A stretch of 64,000 nt of DNA from Chlamydiia bacterium (lineage in GTDB: Bacteria; Chlamydiota; Chlamydiia; Chlamydiales; GCA-2402025): the NCBI GenBank assembly GCA_030427725.1, contig JAUICV010000001.1:731298-795297 (forward strand), given 5' to 3'. Below are positions 35,862-45,309 of this stretch, one piece after another; the first letter of the stretch is position 1, and each line of letters opens with the position of its first letter. Under the pieces are notes generated by a model that worked only from the letters and a program-made list of their open reading frames with translations, did not search any database and was not told where the DNA came from. The translations under genes were made by a program, and so were the position numbers.

Positions 35862-37301
35862 CTAAGAAAAAGCTTTAGCTTTAAAAGTTTCTGCTAAACC
35901 TTCTTTTCCGTCCTCTTTCAGCTCGTCCACTTTAGCTTCTATGACCCATTGCCTTTCTCTATTAGACACAAAAGAAAGTAGTTCAACTGCATTTTCTACA
36001 TCGGAAGATCTCAAACACTCTCCAATTAAACTTTGGGCGAAAGTGCTTTTTAGCGATTCATTGGTAAAGTACTTAACATATTCTATTTGTTTATCTAGCT
36101 TGCCCTGATTGCTAAACTTGTCCATTAACATAGGAAGAGCTGTATCCCTTTGGCTGAAATCTACCGTAGAGCCACCCATAAGTCCTCCTTGAATCGTTGC
36201 AAATATAGATCTAGTAGAAGCAGGACTTTGAAGATCTTGAATTTGTAAAAAATAATTTTCGGCTAATTGAATATTTTCTGTAACCTCAATAGCCCTTTTG
36301 TAGAGAGCATTCCTCGACTTTTGGTCCAACAGCTCTAAATTCAGACTAAAAGCCTCATTAGCCCTATTTAGATAAATTAGAGCGCTAGCTTTACAAAAGA
36401 TCAACAACGACTTCATCTCAGGTGGGTATTTCGCAATACAGAAATCTATCTCTCTATCCTTTCCTTGTTCAAATAAAACCTTAAAAACCTGAATGACCTG
36501 ATTTTTTTTTATTCGAGAATCACTTCTCTTCATTGCTATTTCAAGAGCAGAATGATATTTCTCTTGCTTAAACAACTTCGCAAACCCTTCAGTTAAAATC
36601 TCATCGATTAGAATGGAGTTAAGGTTCGAGGCTTTAAGCTTAGGAATCAAACATTTCACTACAAGTCTATACTTACCTTGTCTAATCGCCTCGCTTACAG
36701 CGGCCTTTAAAATTTCAATTCTAGAGCTTTCAAAGACTGTAACAAAAACTTGCCCTTGTTGAGCGCCTTGTACTGGTGGATTTAAATTCCTCACGATATC
36801 ATTTGTAAACGATTTGAGTGACTGAGCGTCTTCAAATACGCTTTTAAGTAAAGCAGGAGTTATAGATCCTTGTTCTTCAAGCTCTGTTTCTAAAGAAGTC
36901 AACTGGTCTTGTGTTAGCAGATCAAAGACCTCATGAATGAGTCTAAATTTTTTATGTTCTACTTCTGAGATAAGAGTTTCTTTATTTGGTAGGTTAAGTT
37001 CAATGTATATTCCAAATGGATTTGTTACTTCTACGTTATTATTTGCTTGGAATAGCTCATCCTTATATTTGCTAATCGTGAAATCTGCCAAATCCTTTAA
37101 ATAACCTAAGCATTGCTTACGCTCATCACAAATCGCTATTCTTGCAGCATCAAGAAAGCTTTTACAAACCTGGCTAAATTCTGAAGTTTTTGGGAGAAAT
37201 TTAGCTATATTAACCTGCAATTCTTTTGGAACATTTTTGAATAGGCTAGCTTCAAACGCATTAACTCTAACTGCGGAATCATTTGTGATCGGATTTGTCA
37301 T
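35862..37301 (-). CDS. F-box protein, candidate host-ubiquitin effector
   Basis: Residues 20-56 (LFKNVPKELQVNIAKFLPK then EFSQVCKSFLDAAR) follow the F-box pattern, with the LPxEL-like opening, the hydrophobic FLP middle and VCKxF end. F-boxes bind Skp1 in eukaryotic SCF ubiquitin ligases and occur in secreted proteins of amoeba-associated bacteria. The remaining 420 residues are helical and repeat-like (YHSALEIAMKRSDSRIKK; ANEAFSLNLELLDQKSR), possibly a substrate-binding solenoid. There is no signal peptide. GAGGG lies a few bases before the ATG, and the gene has its own terminator. Function in the host is inference. Confidence 0.75.
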   Translation of the reverse strand: MTNPITNDSAVRVNAFEASLFKNVPKELQVNIAKFLPKTSEFSQVCKSFLDAARIAICDERKQCLGYLKDLADFTISKYKDELFQANNNVEVTNPFGIYIELNLPNKETLISEVEHKKFRLIHEVFDLLTQDQLTSLETELEEQGSITPALLKSVFEDAQSLKSFTNDIVRNLNPPVQGAQQGQVFVTVFESSRIEILKAAVSEAIRQGKYRLVVKCLIPKLKASNLNSILIDEILTEGFAKLFKQEKYHSALEIAMKRSDSRIKKNQVIQVFKVLFEQGKDREIDFCIAKYPPEMKSLLIFCKASALIYLNRANEAFSLNLELLDQKSRNALYKRAIEVTENIQLAENYFLQIQDLQSPASTRSIFATIQGGLMGGSTVDFSQRDTALPMLMDKFSNQGKLDKQIEYVKYFTNESLKSTFAQSLIGECLRSSDVENAVELLSFVSNRERQWVIEAKVDELKEDGKEGLAETFKAKAFS

Positions 37302-37529
37302 TTCACCCTCTTAAATTATCTTTTTACGGGAGATACTTTAACAAAAACAAACATTACATAAAATAAAAAAAAATATTATTCTAATTTAATTAAATTATAT
37401 TACAATAACACCACTAACATCATCTATTTATACTCTTTGTTCCAAAAAAAAGAATCGCTTGAAAATGTTATATAGGTGTAAAATCTCCTCGTTTTCTATA
37501 GAGACTAACAAAGATAGCAGGTACCTTCC

Positions 37530-38624
37530 GTGGTCAGAAGCATTAAATTAGATAATTTAACGAAAAGTAAAGGTGATAGCCCTATTTTAGAAAGGGTTAA
37601 CCTAAATATACCTTCTGGAGAATTTTTCGCGCTTTTAGGACCTAGTGGCTGCGGAAAAACAACTCTTTTACGCCTCATTGGAGGGTTTGAACAGTCCGAT
37701 TCCGGAGCAATTTACCTCGGGAACCAAAATATTACAGACCTTCCTATTCATAAAAGAAACATCAACATTGTTTTTCAAAACTATGCATTATTTCCACACC
37801 TGAATGTCTTCGATAATGTAGCTTTTAGCCTGGTAATTCAAAAAATCCCTCAATCTGAAATAGAGCAAAAAGTGCTAAAAATCTTAAAAGCCTTTCATAT
37901 TGAAGCTCATATTTTCAAATACCCCGCAGAACTCTCTGGAGGGCAACAGCAAAGAGTCGCTTTAGCTAGAGCTATTATTAATGAACCAGACGTATTGCTA
38001 TTAGATGAACCACTTGCAGCCTTAGACTTCAAGCTCCGAGAAAAAATGCTCATTGAACTGATTGAACTTCAAGACAAGCTAAAAACAACTTTTATCTATG
38101 TAACTCATGATCAATTTGAGGCCCTTACCGTTGCAGATCACATGGCCATTATGAACCATGATGGAGATATTGAGCAAATTGGCACCCCCAAGGAGATCTA
38201 TGAATTTCCAGTCTCCACTTTTGTAGCGAAGTTTGTTGGAACAACAAATATCTTACACGGCAAACTTCAAGGTATTGAACAAGACCCTATTGTAGCAGTT
38301 CCAGACCTTGGAGAATTCAAAGTCTATTGCCCTCAGAAAAAAGGATGGATGTTTGAAGGTTGTGATGTAGCCCTTTCGATTCGTCCAGAAAAAATCTATA
38401 TTTCTAAAACTCCTGTGGAAAATTTTTCTAACACAGTGACTGGTACAGTCTTATCTATTGTCTACCACGGGAGATCTACGCAGTACAACATCAAAACCCC
38501 TGACCAAAGAATTTTACAAGTCTTTGAGCAAAATGAAGAACATTTCCCTCAAGAGCATATCGATTATGACGATGAGGTTTATCTATACTGGCAAAAAGAA
38601 AACGTGGTGCTATTAGAAAAATGA
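37530..38624 (+). CDS. potA: Spermidine/putrescine ABC transporter ATP-binding protein
   Basis: PotA powers polyamine import. The ABC domain shows Walker A GPSGCGKTT, the Q-loop in NIVFQNYALFPH, signature LSGGQQQRVALARA, Walker B VLLLDEPLAALD and the switch histidine in VTHDQFEA. The C-terminal 120 residues (from GTTNILHGKL) form the TOBE regulatory domain, with SIRPEKI. The start is a GTG with only a weak upstream AGG. It heads the four-gene set potABCD and overlaps potB by 4 bases. Polyamine rather than another substrate is inferred from the complete Pot set. Confidence 0.9.
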   Translation: MVRSIKLDNLTKSKGDSPILERVNLNIPSGEFFALLGPSGCGKTTLLRLIGGFEQSDSGAIYLGNQNITDLPIHKRNINIVFQNYALFPHLNVFDNVAFSLVIQKIPQSEIEQKVLKILKAFHIEAHIFKYPAELSGGQQQRVALARAIINEPDVLLLDEPLAALDFKLREKMLIELIELQDKLKTTFIYVTHDQFEALTVADHMAIMNHDGDIEQIGTPKEIYEFPVSTFVAKFVGTTNILHGKLQGIEQDPIVAVPDLGEFKVYCPQKKGWMFEGCDVALSIRPEKIYISKTPVENFSNTVTGTVLSIVYHGRSTQYNIKTPDQRILQVFEQNEEHFPQEHIDYDDEVYLYWQKENVVLLEK

Positions 38625-39529
38625 GTGAAATTGCCCAGAGTTCATCAAACCCATCTAGCCGATCAAAGCTCTTTTTTAAAAAAGAGTTTCCATTTGCTAT
38701 AGGCTCTCCAGCTTTAATTTGGCAATTTATTTTCTTTTATCTCCCGTTGATTTTTATGGTCATCTCAAGCATTTTCAAGCTATCAGTTGATGGGCATTTT
38801 CAGGGACTTACTCTAGAAAATTTTGCCCACGTTCTAAACTCTACATATTTATTTACTATTGCTGAATCTCTAGGAGTTGCTTTTTTTAACGCTCTTATCT
38901 GTCTATTTCTAGCAGTTCCTTTAGCTTACTTCATAGCGTTTCGCATTAAGCGCTTTAAAACTCTTTTTCTTATTCTTCTTATCGTTCCCTTTTGGACAAA
39001 TTTCTTACTTCATGTGTGCGCCTGGTTTTTCGTTTTAGAAATCAACGGATTTTTGAACAACTTGCTTCTTTCAATTGGATTTATTTCTAAACCTATACAT
39101 TTCTTAAATTCATTTTTCTCTATTATTCTCATGATGGTTTACCATTATTTTCCTTTCATGGTCCTACCCATTTATTCCGCGCTAGAAAAATTTGACGAAT
39201 CTCTTTTGTTAGCCTCTTCAGATCTTGGGGCTTCTAAGTGGCAAACGCTGCGGAGAATTTTACTACCCATCTTAATGCCTGCTATAAAACTTGGCTTTTT
39301 CCTTGTTTTCATCCCCTCTTTTGGTGAGTTTGTTATACCGGAGCTGATGGGTGGAGATAAGCACTATTTTGTGGGCAATATAGTCACTCAGTACATGCTT
39401 GGAGAAGGAACAACCTCTATCGGAGCCGCCTTTACAGTATTAAGCTGTTTCTCCTTAGTCTTAGCAATTATGGGTATCCAGTGGATGACAACAAAGCTCC
39501 AAAATTTACTTATAGGAGCTACAAGATGA
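38621..39529 (+). CDS. potB: Spermidine/putrescine ABC transporter permease
   Basis: An inner-membrane permease of 302 residues with about six membrane segments. The EAA-loop that contacts PotA is visible as SSDLGASKWQTLRRILLPILMP. It has a polar N-terminal tail of about 25 residues. Its start overlaps the end of potA by 4 bases (ATGA) and its stop overlaps the potC start in the same way, so translation is probably coupled. Confidence 0.9.
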   Translation: MSEIAQSSSNPSSRSKLFFKKEFPFAIGSPALIWQFIFFYLPLIFMVISSIFKLSVDGHFQGLTLENFAHVLNSTYLFTIAESLGVAFFNALICLFLAVPLAYFIAFRIKRFKTLFLILLIVPFWTNFLLHVCAWFFVLEINGFLNNLLLSIGFISKPIHFLNSFFSIILMMVYHYFPFMVLPIYSALEKFDESLLLASSDLGASKWQTLRRILLPILMPAIKLGFFLVFIPSFGEFVIPELMGGDKHYFVGNIVTQYMLGEGTTSIGAAFTVLSCFSLVLAIMGIQWMTTKLQNLLIGATR

Positions 39530-40302
39530 CCCCTATAAGCAGAAAACTTCACTCATTTTTGGTCTTTGGAATTTATCTATTTTTGTATGTTCCAATCATT
39601 ATCTTGGTTGTTTTTTCATTTAATTCAAAGCCTTTCCCTGGAGCCTGGGAATCATTCACAGTAACTTGGTACAAAGCCTTATTTGCATCTCCAAGCCTTT
39701 GGGAATCGTTTAAAAATTCACTAATTGTAGCGACACTATCCACTCTTCTTAGTCTTGCAATGGGCACACTATTAATCTTCTTTAGAGCCAGTGGAGGAAG
39801 AATCTCTAAATTTCTACCAATGTTTTATGGCAACTTAGTTATCCCAGAAACTGTTTTGGCAGTAAGCCTTCTCGCATACTTTTCTATTTTTCAAGTGCCA
39901 CTTGGTCTTCCAACTGTTGTCGTCTCCCATACGGTGCTAGGCTTAGGCTTTACGATTCCAATTCTTTACACTCGTTATAAAGAGCTCGATCCAAAGCTTG
40001 TTGAAGCCTCTTTGATACTAGGAGCTAGTCCTATGCAGAGCTTTTTCAAAATTACTCTTCCCCTTTTAAAACCAACTTTAATCTCAACGGGGCTCTTGAT
40101 TTTCATTATCTCTTTTGATGATTTTATTGTGGCCTATTTCTCCTCTGGAACTTCATTTCAAACTCTTTCAATATACCTTTTTGCTACGATACGAGCTGGT
40201 ATTTCTCCTGTCGTAAATGCACTCTCTTCGGTACTTTTAGTCCTTACAAGCATACTAGTAACCTTTTTCTTCTCTCCAAAACTAAAAACAAGGATTTTAT
40301 AG
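39526..40302 (+). CDS. potC: Spermidine/putrescine ABC transporter permease
   Basis: The second permease of the polyamine importer, 258 residues from the ATG at 39526. That start is supported by AGGAG 8 bases upstream and by an ATGA overlap with potB; the longer frame from 39481 lies inside potB. The EAA-loop reads ASLILGASPMQSFFKITLPL. About six membrane segments are visible, beginning with FLVFGIYLFLYVPIIILVVFS cut by a short loop. Confidence 0.9.
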   Translation: MTPISRKLHSFLVFGIYLFLYVPIIILVVFSFNSKPFPGAWESFTVTWYKALFASPSLWESFKNSLIVATLSTLLSLAMGTLLIFFRASGGRISKFLPMFYGNLVIPETVLAVSLLAYFSIFQVPLGLPTVVVSHTVLGLGFTIPILYTRYKELDPKLVEASLILGASPMQSFFKITLPLLKPTLISTGLLIFIISFDDFIVAYFSSGTSFQTLSIYLFATIRAGISPVVNALSSVLLVLTSILVTFFFSPKLKTRIL

Positions 40303-40304
40303 CT

Positions 40305-41396
40305 ATGGAAAATAAAAACGCTTACTTTTCCTTGTTTATGAAAGCCTCTGTTGTTGCTGTCTGGATTTTTCTTATCTTCTCAGCTATTTTTTTCTTCTCT
40401 AGTTCCCCTGAAAAAACCGTTTCTCAAAATCGAACTTTAAACATCTTTTCTTGGAGCGGGATCATCCACCCTGAAATCCTAGAAGAATTCGAAAAAAAAC
40501 ATCATATCAAAGTTAATATTGATTACTTCTCTTCAAACGAAGAACTTATTGTTAAACTCAAAGCGACAAAAGGTCTTGGGTATGATCTAATCATACAATC
40601 AGATTACGCAACTCAAATCCTTATTTCAGAAAACCTTTTAAAGCCTCTGGACAAATCAAGACTCACCTTTTTAAGCACATTAGACCCATTCTTACTCAAT
40701 CACAGCTTTGACCCAGGGAATACTTACTCGATTCCTGTTGAGTGGGATCTTTGTGGCTTTGGCATCGATTCAAAAAACGATGTATCCAATCAGAACTCTC
40801 TTTCCTGGAACGATCTTTTTGACACGAATCAATCAAGTCATCGTATTGCTATGAGTAATGATCCTGTAGAAGCTTTTTGTATGGCATCTTTTTATCTTTT
40901 TGGAGCAAAAACAGCTCTCACTCCATCTGAAGCATTAAAGGTAACTGAGCTATTGAAAGAACAAAAACAAAAGGTTGAAGCCTATGCCGTTCCAAGATCT
41001 GACTATCTTCTGGCTTCAAAAAACGCTTCTTTAGCTGTCGCTCTTAACGGTTTTATCATGCAGGCAAAAAAAGATTTTCCCAATCTTGAATTTGTGATTC
41101 CTGACAAAGCTACCTTTTTATCTATTGAAAACGTAACTCTTTCAAAACATTCTAACAACGACGATATTTCATATAAATTTCTAAATTTCCTATACACAAA
41201 CGACCGTTTAGCCAAATGCTCAAATACCTATGGATTTCTACCAGTAACAGAGTGTGCTGCTGAAAGTTTTATATTCAAAAATGACTACGATAAGATTAAA
41301 TCTAGAATTTCAGAAGAGGATTACAACATCTATTTCTTCAGACACCTAATACCCGAAGAAGAGCTTCGCAAACTGTGGGTGAGGGTTAAATCTTGA
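40305..41396 (+). CDS. potD: Polyamine-binding periplasmic protein, membrane-anchored
   Basis: PotD captures polyamine for PotABC. The family features are TLNIFSWSGIIHPEILEEFE, the DLIIQSDYATQ block and the VEWDLCGFG-type segment. Length is 363. Instead of a cleavable signal there is a hydrophobic N-terminal stretch (ASVVAVWIFLIFSAIFFF) with no lipobox Cys, so the protein may stay attached to the inner membrane by this anchor. It begins two bases after potC. A hairpin at 41404-41429 follows the stop. Confidence 0.85.
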   Translation: MENKNAYFSLFMKASVVAVWIFLIFSAIFFFSSSPEKTVSQNRTLNIFSWSGIIHPEILEEFEKKHHIKVNIDYFSSNEELIVKLKATKGLGYDLIIQSDYATQILISENLLKPLDKSRLTFLSTLDPFLLNHSFDPGNTYSIPVEWDLCGFGIDSKNDVSNQNSLSWNDLFDTNQSSHRIAMSNDPVEAFCMASFYLFGAKTALTPSEALKVTELLKEQKQKVEAYAVPRSDYLLASKNASLAVALNGFIMQAKKDFPNLEFVIPDKATFLSIENVTLSKHSNNDDISYKFLNFLYTNDRLAKCSNTYGFLPVTECAAESFIFKNDYDKIKSRISEEDYNIYFFRHLIPEEELRKLWVRVKS

Positions 41397-41403
41397 CAAT
41401 CAA

Positions 41404-41429
41404 GTGAAGACAGTAATAGCTGTCTTCAC
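41404..41429. terminator. Hairpin between convergent potD and acpP
   Basis: GTGAAGACAG (41404-41413) and CTGTCTTCAC (41420-41429) form a perfect 10-pair stem with a 6-base loop. There is no T tract on either side, so it may be a transcript end stabiliser rather than a classical terminator. Confidence 0.55.
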
Positions 41430-41449
41430 CTAAAGATATGAATGGGGCC

Positions 41450-41689
41450 TTAAGCACCTTTTCTTTGGTTGATGTAAGTAACAACATCACCAACTGTTTT
41501 AAGTTTTTCAGCGTCTTCTTCAGAAATTTCGAAGCCAAAGCGCTCTTCAAATGTCATGATAAGCTCTGTAAGATCTAGCGAATCTGCGTTTAGATCTTCT
41601 ACAAATGACTTTTCTAAAGAAACGTCTGCAGCATCAACACCTAGCTGCTCAACTATAATATCTATCACTTCTTTTTCGATATCTGACAT
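41450..41689 (-). CDS. acpP: Acyl carrier protein
   Basis: AcpP carries growing acyl chains on a phosphopantetheine attached to Ser37 in the motif NADSLDLTE. It is 79 residues, acidic, and helical as usual. It is the last gene of the minus-strand cluster fabH-fabD-fabG-acpP, an order known in C. trachomatis. AcpS at 33528 would activate it. AGGA precedes the ATG. Confidence 0.97.
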   Translation of the reverse strand: MSDIEKEVIDIIVEQLGVDAADVSLEKSFVEDLNADSLDLTELIMTFEERFGFEISEEDAEKLKTVGDVVTYINQRKGA

Positions 41690-41733
41690 ATTTATTTATC
41701 CTACTTTTAGGGTTTTGTTTAGTTAAAAAATTT

Positions 41734-42465
41734 TTAAGCCAGCATCCCGCCGTCTACGACTATTGTCTGTCCTGTGATATAATCACTCATCGAAGAGGCT
41801 AAAAAAACTGCCGCATGAGCAATATCTTTTGTTTGTCCAAGTCTATTCATTGGGATTTGACCTAGTAGCTGCTCTTTGACGGTATCTGAGAGGGCATCTG
41901 TCATATCAGTTTCAATAAACCCTGGAGCTATAGCATTAACACAAATACCACGTTTACCAAGCTCAATAGCTAAGGATCTGGTAAACCCAACCATACCAAA
42001 CTTTGATGAGGCATAATTAACCTGACCTGGATTTCCTGTCAACCCTATCACTGAGGAGATATTTATGATCTTACCCGATCTTTTTTTCATCAGAGACTTT
42101 ACAAATTGACTACATACGTTATAACAAGATTTTAAATTCACATCGATTACTTGATCCCAGTCATCTTCAGTCATTCGCATAAAAAGCTTATCTCTAGTAA
42201 TTCCAGCACAGTTAACGACAATATCAAACTCTTCTCCAGAAAAAGCCTTTTCTACATCTGCAAGTTTAGAAACGTCTACAATCTTGTAACCATGTTCTAA
42301 GCCACCAGCTTCCATGAGCTTTGAAACAGCTTCTTTAGCTCTTTGTTCATTGGTTCCACAGATAACAACTGATGCACCATTTTTTGCATACTCTAAAGCA
42401 ATACCAAGGCCTATTCCCCTTGTACCACCTGTCACTAAAGCTTTTTTTCCTTCTAAAAGTTTCAT
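41734..42465 (-). CDS. fabG: 3-oxoacyl-[acyl-carrier-protein] reductase
   Basis: FabG reduces 3-oxoacyl-ACP with NADPH. The short-chain dehydrogenase signatures are GGTRGIGLGIAL for cofactor binding, NCAG, the catalytic Ser in INISSVIG, and YASSK with catalytic Tyr and Lys. The C-terminal block ITGQTIVVDGGM is typical of FabG. Length is 243. It lies 15 bases after fabD. Confidence 0.95.
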   Translation of the reverse strand: MKLLEGKKALVTGGTRGIGLGIALEYAKNGASVVICGTNEQRAKEAVSKLMEAGGLEHGYKIVDVSKLADVEKAFSGEEFDIVVNCAGITRDKLFMRMTEDDWDQVIDVNLKSCYNVCSQFVKSLMKKRSGKIINISSVIGLTGNPGQVNYASSKFGMVGFTRSLAIELGKRGICVNAIAPGFIETDMTDALSDTVKEQLLGQIPMNRLGQTKDIAHAAVFLASSMSDYITGQTIVVDGGMLA

Positions 42466-42480
42466 AAAGTAGTCCTATTG

Positions 42481-43425
42481 TTATGCGTTAATGGACAATT
42501 TAGACTTCAGAGTTTCTAAATCACTAATTTTTTCTAAGCTTAAAGTTTCAGATGAAACCTTAATTTTTTTATTCATCCCGGCTAGAGATTTCCCAGGTCC
42601 TATTTCTATATAAAGATCTACCTGACTCTCTTCCAATGCTCGAATTCCTTTTTCCCAAAGGGTTGGCTCAGAAACTTGTCTGATAAGATTCTCTCTAAGT
42701 CTCTCAGAATCCACCTCAAACCCACCTGAAACATTCATAACAAGCTTTACATCTGAATCTTGAAAATGAGCATTTTTAATATATGGAGTTAACTTCTCTT
42801 TAGCTTCATTCATAAGACCACTATGAAAAGCCCCCGAAACATCTAACGGAACTACCCTTCTAGCACCACTTTGCTTTAAAGCTTCGCTCACATCACCTAA
42901 GTCTTCTAAACTTCCAGAAATGACCACTTGTCCTGGGCAATTAAGATTAGCAATCCAAACTTTTTTATTTTGTTCATCTAATACTTTTTGGACAGCTTCA
43001 GCTTCCATTCCTAGAACAGCCGAAAGACTTCCAGGATTTTTCTCTGAAGCCTCATGCATAAAAGCTCCTCTTGCCGCAACAATCTTAAGTCCTTCCTCAA
43101 AAGAAAGAAATCCGCCTGCCACAAGCGCTGAATATTCCCCTAGACTCAAGCCTGCAACAGCAAACGGATTAAGCCCTTTGAAGTACTTTTTAAAAACTGC
43201 CATAAGCGCTAAAGACATAACAAAAATGGCTGGTTGGCTATTTTTTGTAAGAGTCAATTCTTTATTAGGATCTTCAAAAATAATATCTGAAAGAGAGTAC
43301 CCTAAAATTTCATCCGCCTTATCAAAAACTTCTCTAGCTTCTTCAAAATTGTCGTAAAAATCTTTTCCCATTCCCACATATTGAGATCCTTGACCCGGGA
43401 AGATTAGTGCCAGTTTTTTTGTCAT
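42481..43425 (-). CDS. fabD: Malonyl-CoA-ACP transacylase
   Basis: FabD moves malonyl from CoA to AcpP. The catalytic serine motif GLSLGEYSAL and the histidine in SGAFHSGLM are present, as is the N-terminal FPGQGSQYVGMG. Length 314 is normal. It sits between fabH and fabG in the fatty-acid cluster, with a 7-base gap to fabH. Confidence 0.95.
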   Translation of the reverse strand: MTKKLALIFPGQGSQYVGMGKDFYDNFEEAREVFDKADEILGYSLSDIIFEDPNKELTLTKNSQPAIFVMSLALMAVFKKYFKGLNPFAVAGLSLGEYSALVAGGFLSFEEGLKIVAARGAFMHEASEKNPGSLSAVLGMEAEAVQKVLDEQNKKVWIANLNCPGQVVISGSLEDLGDVSEALKQSGARRVVPLDVSGAFHSGLMNEAKEKLTPYIKNAHFQDSDVKLVMNVSGGFEVDSERLRENLIRQVSEPTLWEKGIRALEESQVDLYIEIGPGKSLAGMNKKIKVSSETLSLEKISDLETLKSKLSINA

Positions 43426-43432
43426 ATAACTT

Positions 43433-44425
43433 TTACTCCTTAACCTTTTTTAATACCGCTGATCCCCAGGTGAATCCAGCCCCGAAGGCCACCATAAGCA
43501 AGTTTTCTCCATCTTTGAGTTTTTGCTCACCTAAAAATTCATCTAAAGCAATCGCGCAGGCAGATGACGACGTATTTCCATATTTATGAATCGTCATATA
43601 AACACGCTCCATAGGTACCCTAAATCTCTTTGCAACAGCTTCAATGATTCGGACATTAGCCTGGTGAGGAACAATGTAAGCAATATCATCTTCGGATAGA
43701 TTCAATTTTGACACACACTCTTCTGCTGCAGATTCCATTCTCCTTACAGCATGCTTGAAAACTTCTCTTCCTGACATTTTAATGAAATGCTTTCTATCTT
43801 TAACTGTTTGCTCAGAAGCAGGCTCTCTACAACCTCCCCCTGGCATCCAAAGCAGATGTTGTTGGGAGCCATCTGAACCTAACGAAATTTCTTCAATAGA
43901 CAGGCCAGAGCCTTTATTTGAAACAATTGATGCCGCAGCACCATCTCCAAATAAAATGCATGTACCCCTATCTTCATAATCTGTAATACTAGAAAGCTTT
44001 TCAGATGCTATAACCAAAATATTGTTGTACATTCCTGATTCAATGTAGGCTTTAGCCATGGAGAGAGCAAAAAGATTCCCGCTGCAAGCAGCTTGAATAT
44101 CAACAGCTGCACAGCTTGCTCCAAGTTCTTCTTGAATTAGACATCCCGTCGAAGGAAAAATATAATCTGGAGAAAGCGTGGCAACAATTATAAAATCAAT
44201 GTCATGGACCGACATATTGGCTTTTTCCAAGGCTTTCTTTGCAGCTAGCGCTCCAAGCGTTGAAGAAAACTGATCATCAGATGCAATCCTTCTCTCTTTC
44301 ATACCTGTTCTAGTCTGAATCCACTCATCAGTGGTATCAACAATCGTTTCTAAATCTTTATTCGAGAGAACCTTCTCAGGTAAATAAGATCCTGTAGAGA
44401 TAATCCTAGCTTTTCTTTTATCCAT
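43433..44425 (-). CDS. fabH: 3-oxoacyl-[acyl-carrier-protein] synthase III
   Basis: FabH starts fatty-acid synthesis by joining acetyl-CoA and malonyl-ACP. The catalytic triad is visible: Cys114 in QAACSGNLF, His in VPHQANVRI and Asn in YGNTSSSA. Length 330 is normal, and CAGGACG precedes the ATG. It heads the cluster and is divergent from recR across 173 bases. Confidence 0.96.
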   Translation of the reverse strand: MDKRKARIISTGSYLPEKVLSNKDLETIVDTTDEWIQTRTGMKERRIASDDQFSSTLGALAAKKALEKANMSVHDIDFIIVATLSPDYIFPSTGCLIQEELGASCAAVDIQAACSGNLFALSMAKAYIESGMYNNILVIASEKLSSITDYEDRGTCILFGDGAAASIVSNKGSGLSIEEISLGSDGSQQHLLWMPGGGCREPASEQTVKDRKHFIKMSGREVFKHAVRRMESAAEECVSKLNLSEDDIAYIVPHQANVRIIEAVAKRFRVPMERVYMTIHKYGNTSSSACAIALDEFLGEQKLKDGENLLMVAFGAGFTWGSAVLKKVKE

Positions 44426-44598
44426 AACGTCCTGTACAGATTATATTTTAAGAGTGATTATTTTAAACGATGGAGATTAAAACCGAAAGAACTTCTTGCC
44501 TGCAATCACTATAGAAAATCCTTTAATGTGGACGTATTCTCGTATCATGTGTCAATCTTAACTTTGAATGACCATTTTCAGTAAAAAGAGAGACTAAT

Positions 44599-45198
44599 AT
44601 GTCAACATATCCAAAAAATTTCTTACTTCTTATTGAATACTTGAAAAAACTTCCAGGTGTAGGGAAACGCAGCGCAGAGAGGTTTGCCTTCGAGATCCTC
44701 AACTGGGACCCTTCGAGTTTATCTTCTTTTGGATCACTGTTGAAAGATCTTCCAAGTAAACTCACAAACTGTGAGAACTGTGGCTGTCTTATTGAAAAAA
44801 ATGCAAACTGCGATTTTTGCTCCAGTGCCAGAAATCAAAACCTTTTATGCATTATCGCTTCACCAAAAGACGCTTTTGCCATCGATCAAACAAACGCCTA
44901 CAATGGTCTTTATCACGTGTTAGGAAATTTAATTTCACCGCTTGAAGGAAAAAGTGCTGAAGCACTCAACTTAGAAAAACTAATTAAACGAATACATAGT
45001 TCAGAAATAAAAGAAATCATCTTGGCATTAGACTCAACGCTAGAAGGAGATGCAACGTCTTTATACATCAACGAACATCTGAAAAAAAATCACATCAAAG
45101 TGTCAAAGCTAGCTCTTGGACTCCCTATTGGATCGAACCTTGAATACATTGATCCATCTACTCTCTCTCAAGCTCTGGTAGGAAGACAAAGTTTTTAA
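44599..45198 (+). CDS. recR: Recombination protein RecR
   Basis: RecR works with RecO to load RecA onto gapped DNA. The order of elements is standard: helix-hairpin-helix LKKLPGVGKRSAERFAF, a four-cysteine zinc finger CENCGCLIEKNANCDFC, and a Toprim domain (LCIIASPKDAFAID, then LALDSTLEGDATSLY). Length is 199 residues. It is followed by bamA, as in C. trachomatis. Confidence 0.95.
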   Translation: MSTYPKNFLLLIEYLKKLPGVGKRSAERFAFEILNWDPSSLSSFGSLLKDLPSKLTNCENCGCLIEKNANCDFCSSARNQNLLCIIASPKDAFAIDQTNAYNGLYHVLGNLISPLEGKSAEALNLEKLIKRIHSSEIKEIILALDSTLEGDATSLYINEHLKKNHIKVSKLALGLPIGSNLEYIDPSTLSQALVGRQSF

Positions 45199-45221
45199 AC
45201 CCGGACATTTATTTGACATCC

Positions 45222-45251
45222 TTGCATTTATTCATAACTCTTTTCTATAAT
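45222..45251 (+). promoter_or_regulatory. Likely promoter of the bamA-skp-lpxD genes
   Basis: TTGCAT at 45222-45227 and TATAAT at 45246-45251 are 18 bases apart, 58 bases before the bamA ATG. A better-looking TTGACA at 45213 is too far from the -10 box. Confidence 0.5.
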
Positions 45252-45309
45252 CAGCCACTAATTGCCACTTGGCTCATCCGTCATCGATAAAGGTAAAACT
45301 TAGAATTTA

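Noticed and set aside
42920..43357. 145-codon open frame antisense to fabD
   Set aside because: fabD in the other strand has complete family motifs; the antisense protein shows no domain and is a by-product of codon use.
45213..45218. TTGACA as the -35 box of bamA
   Set aside because: It is 27 bases from the TATAAT, too far for a sigma-70-type promoter; TTGCAT at 45222 has proper spacing.
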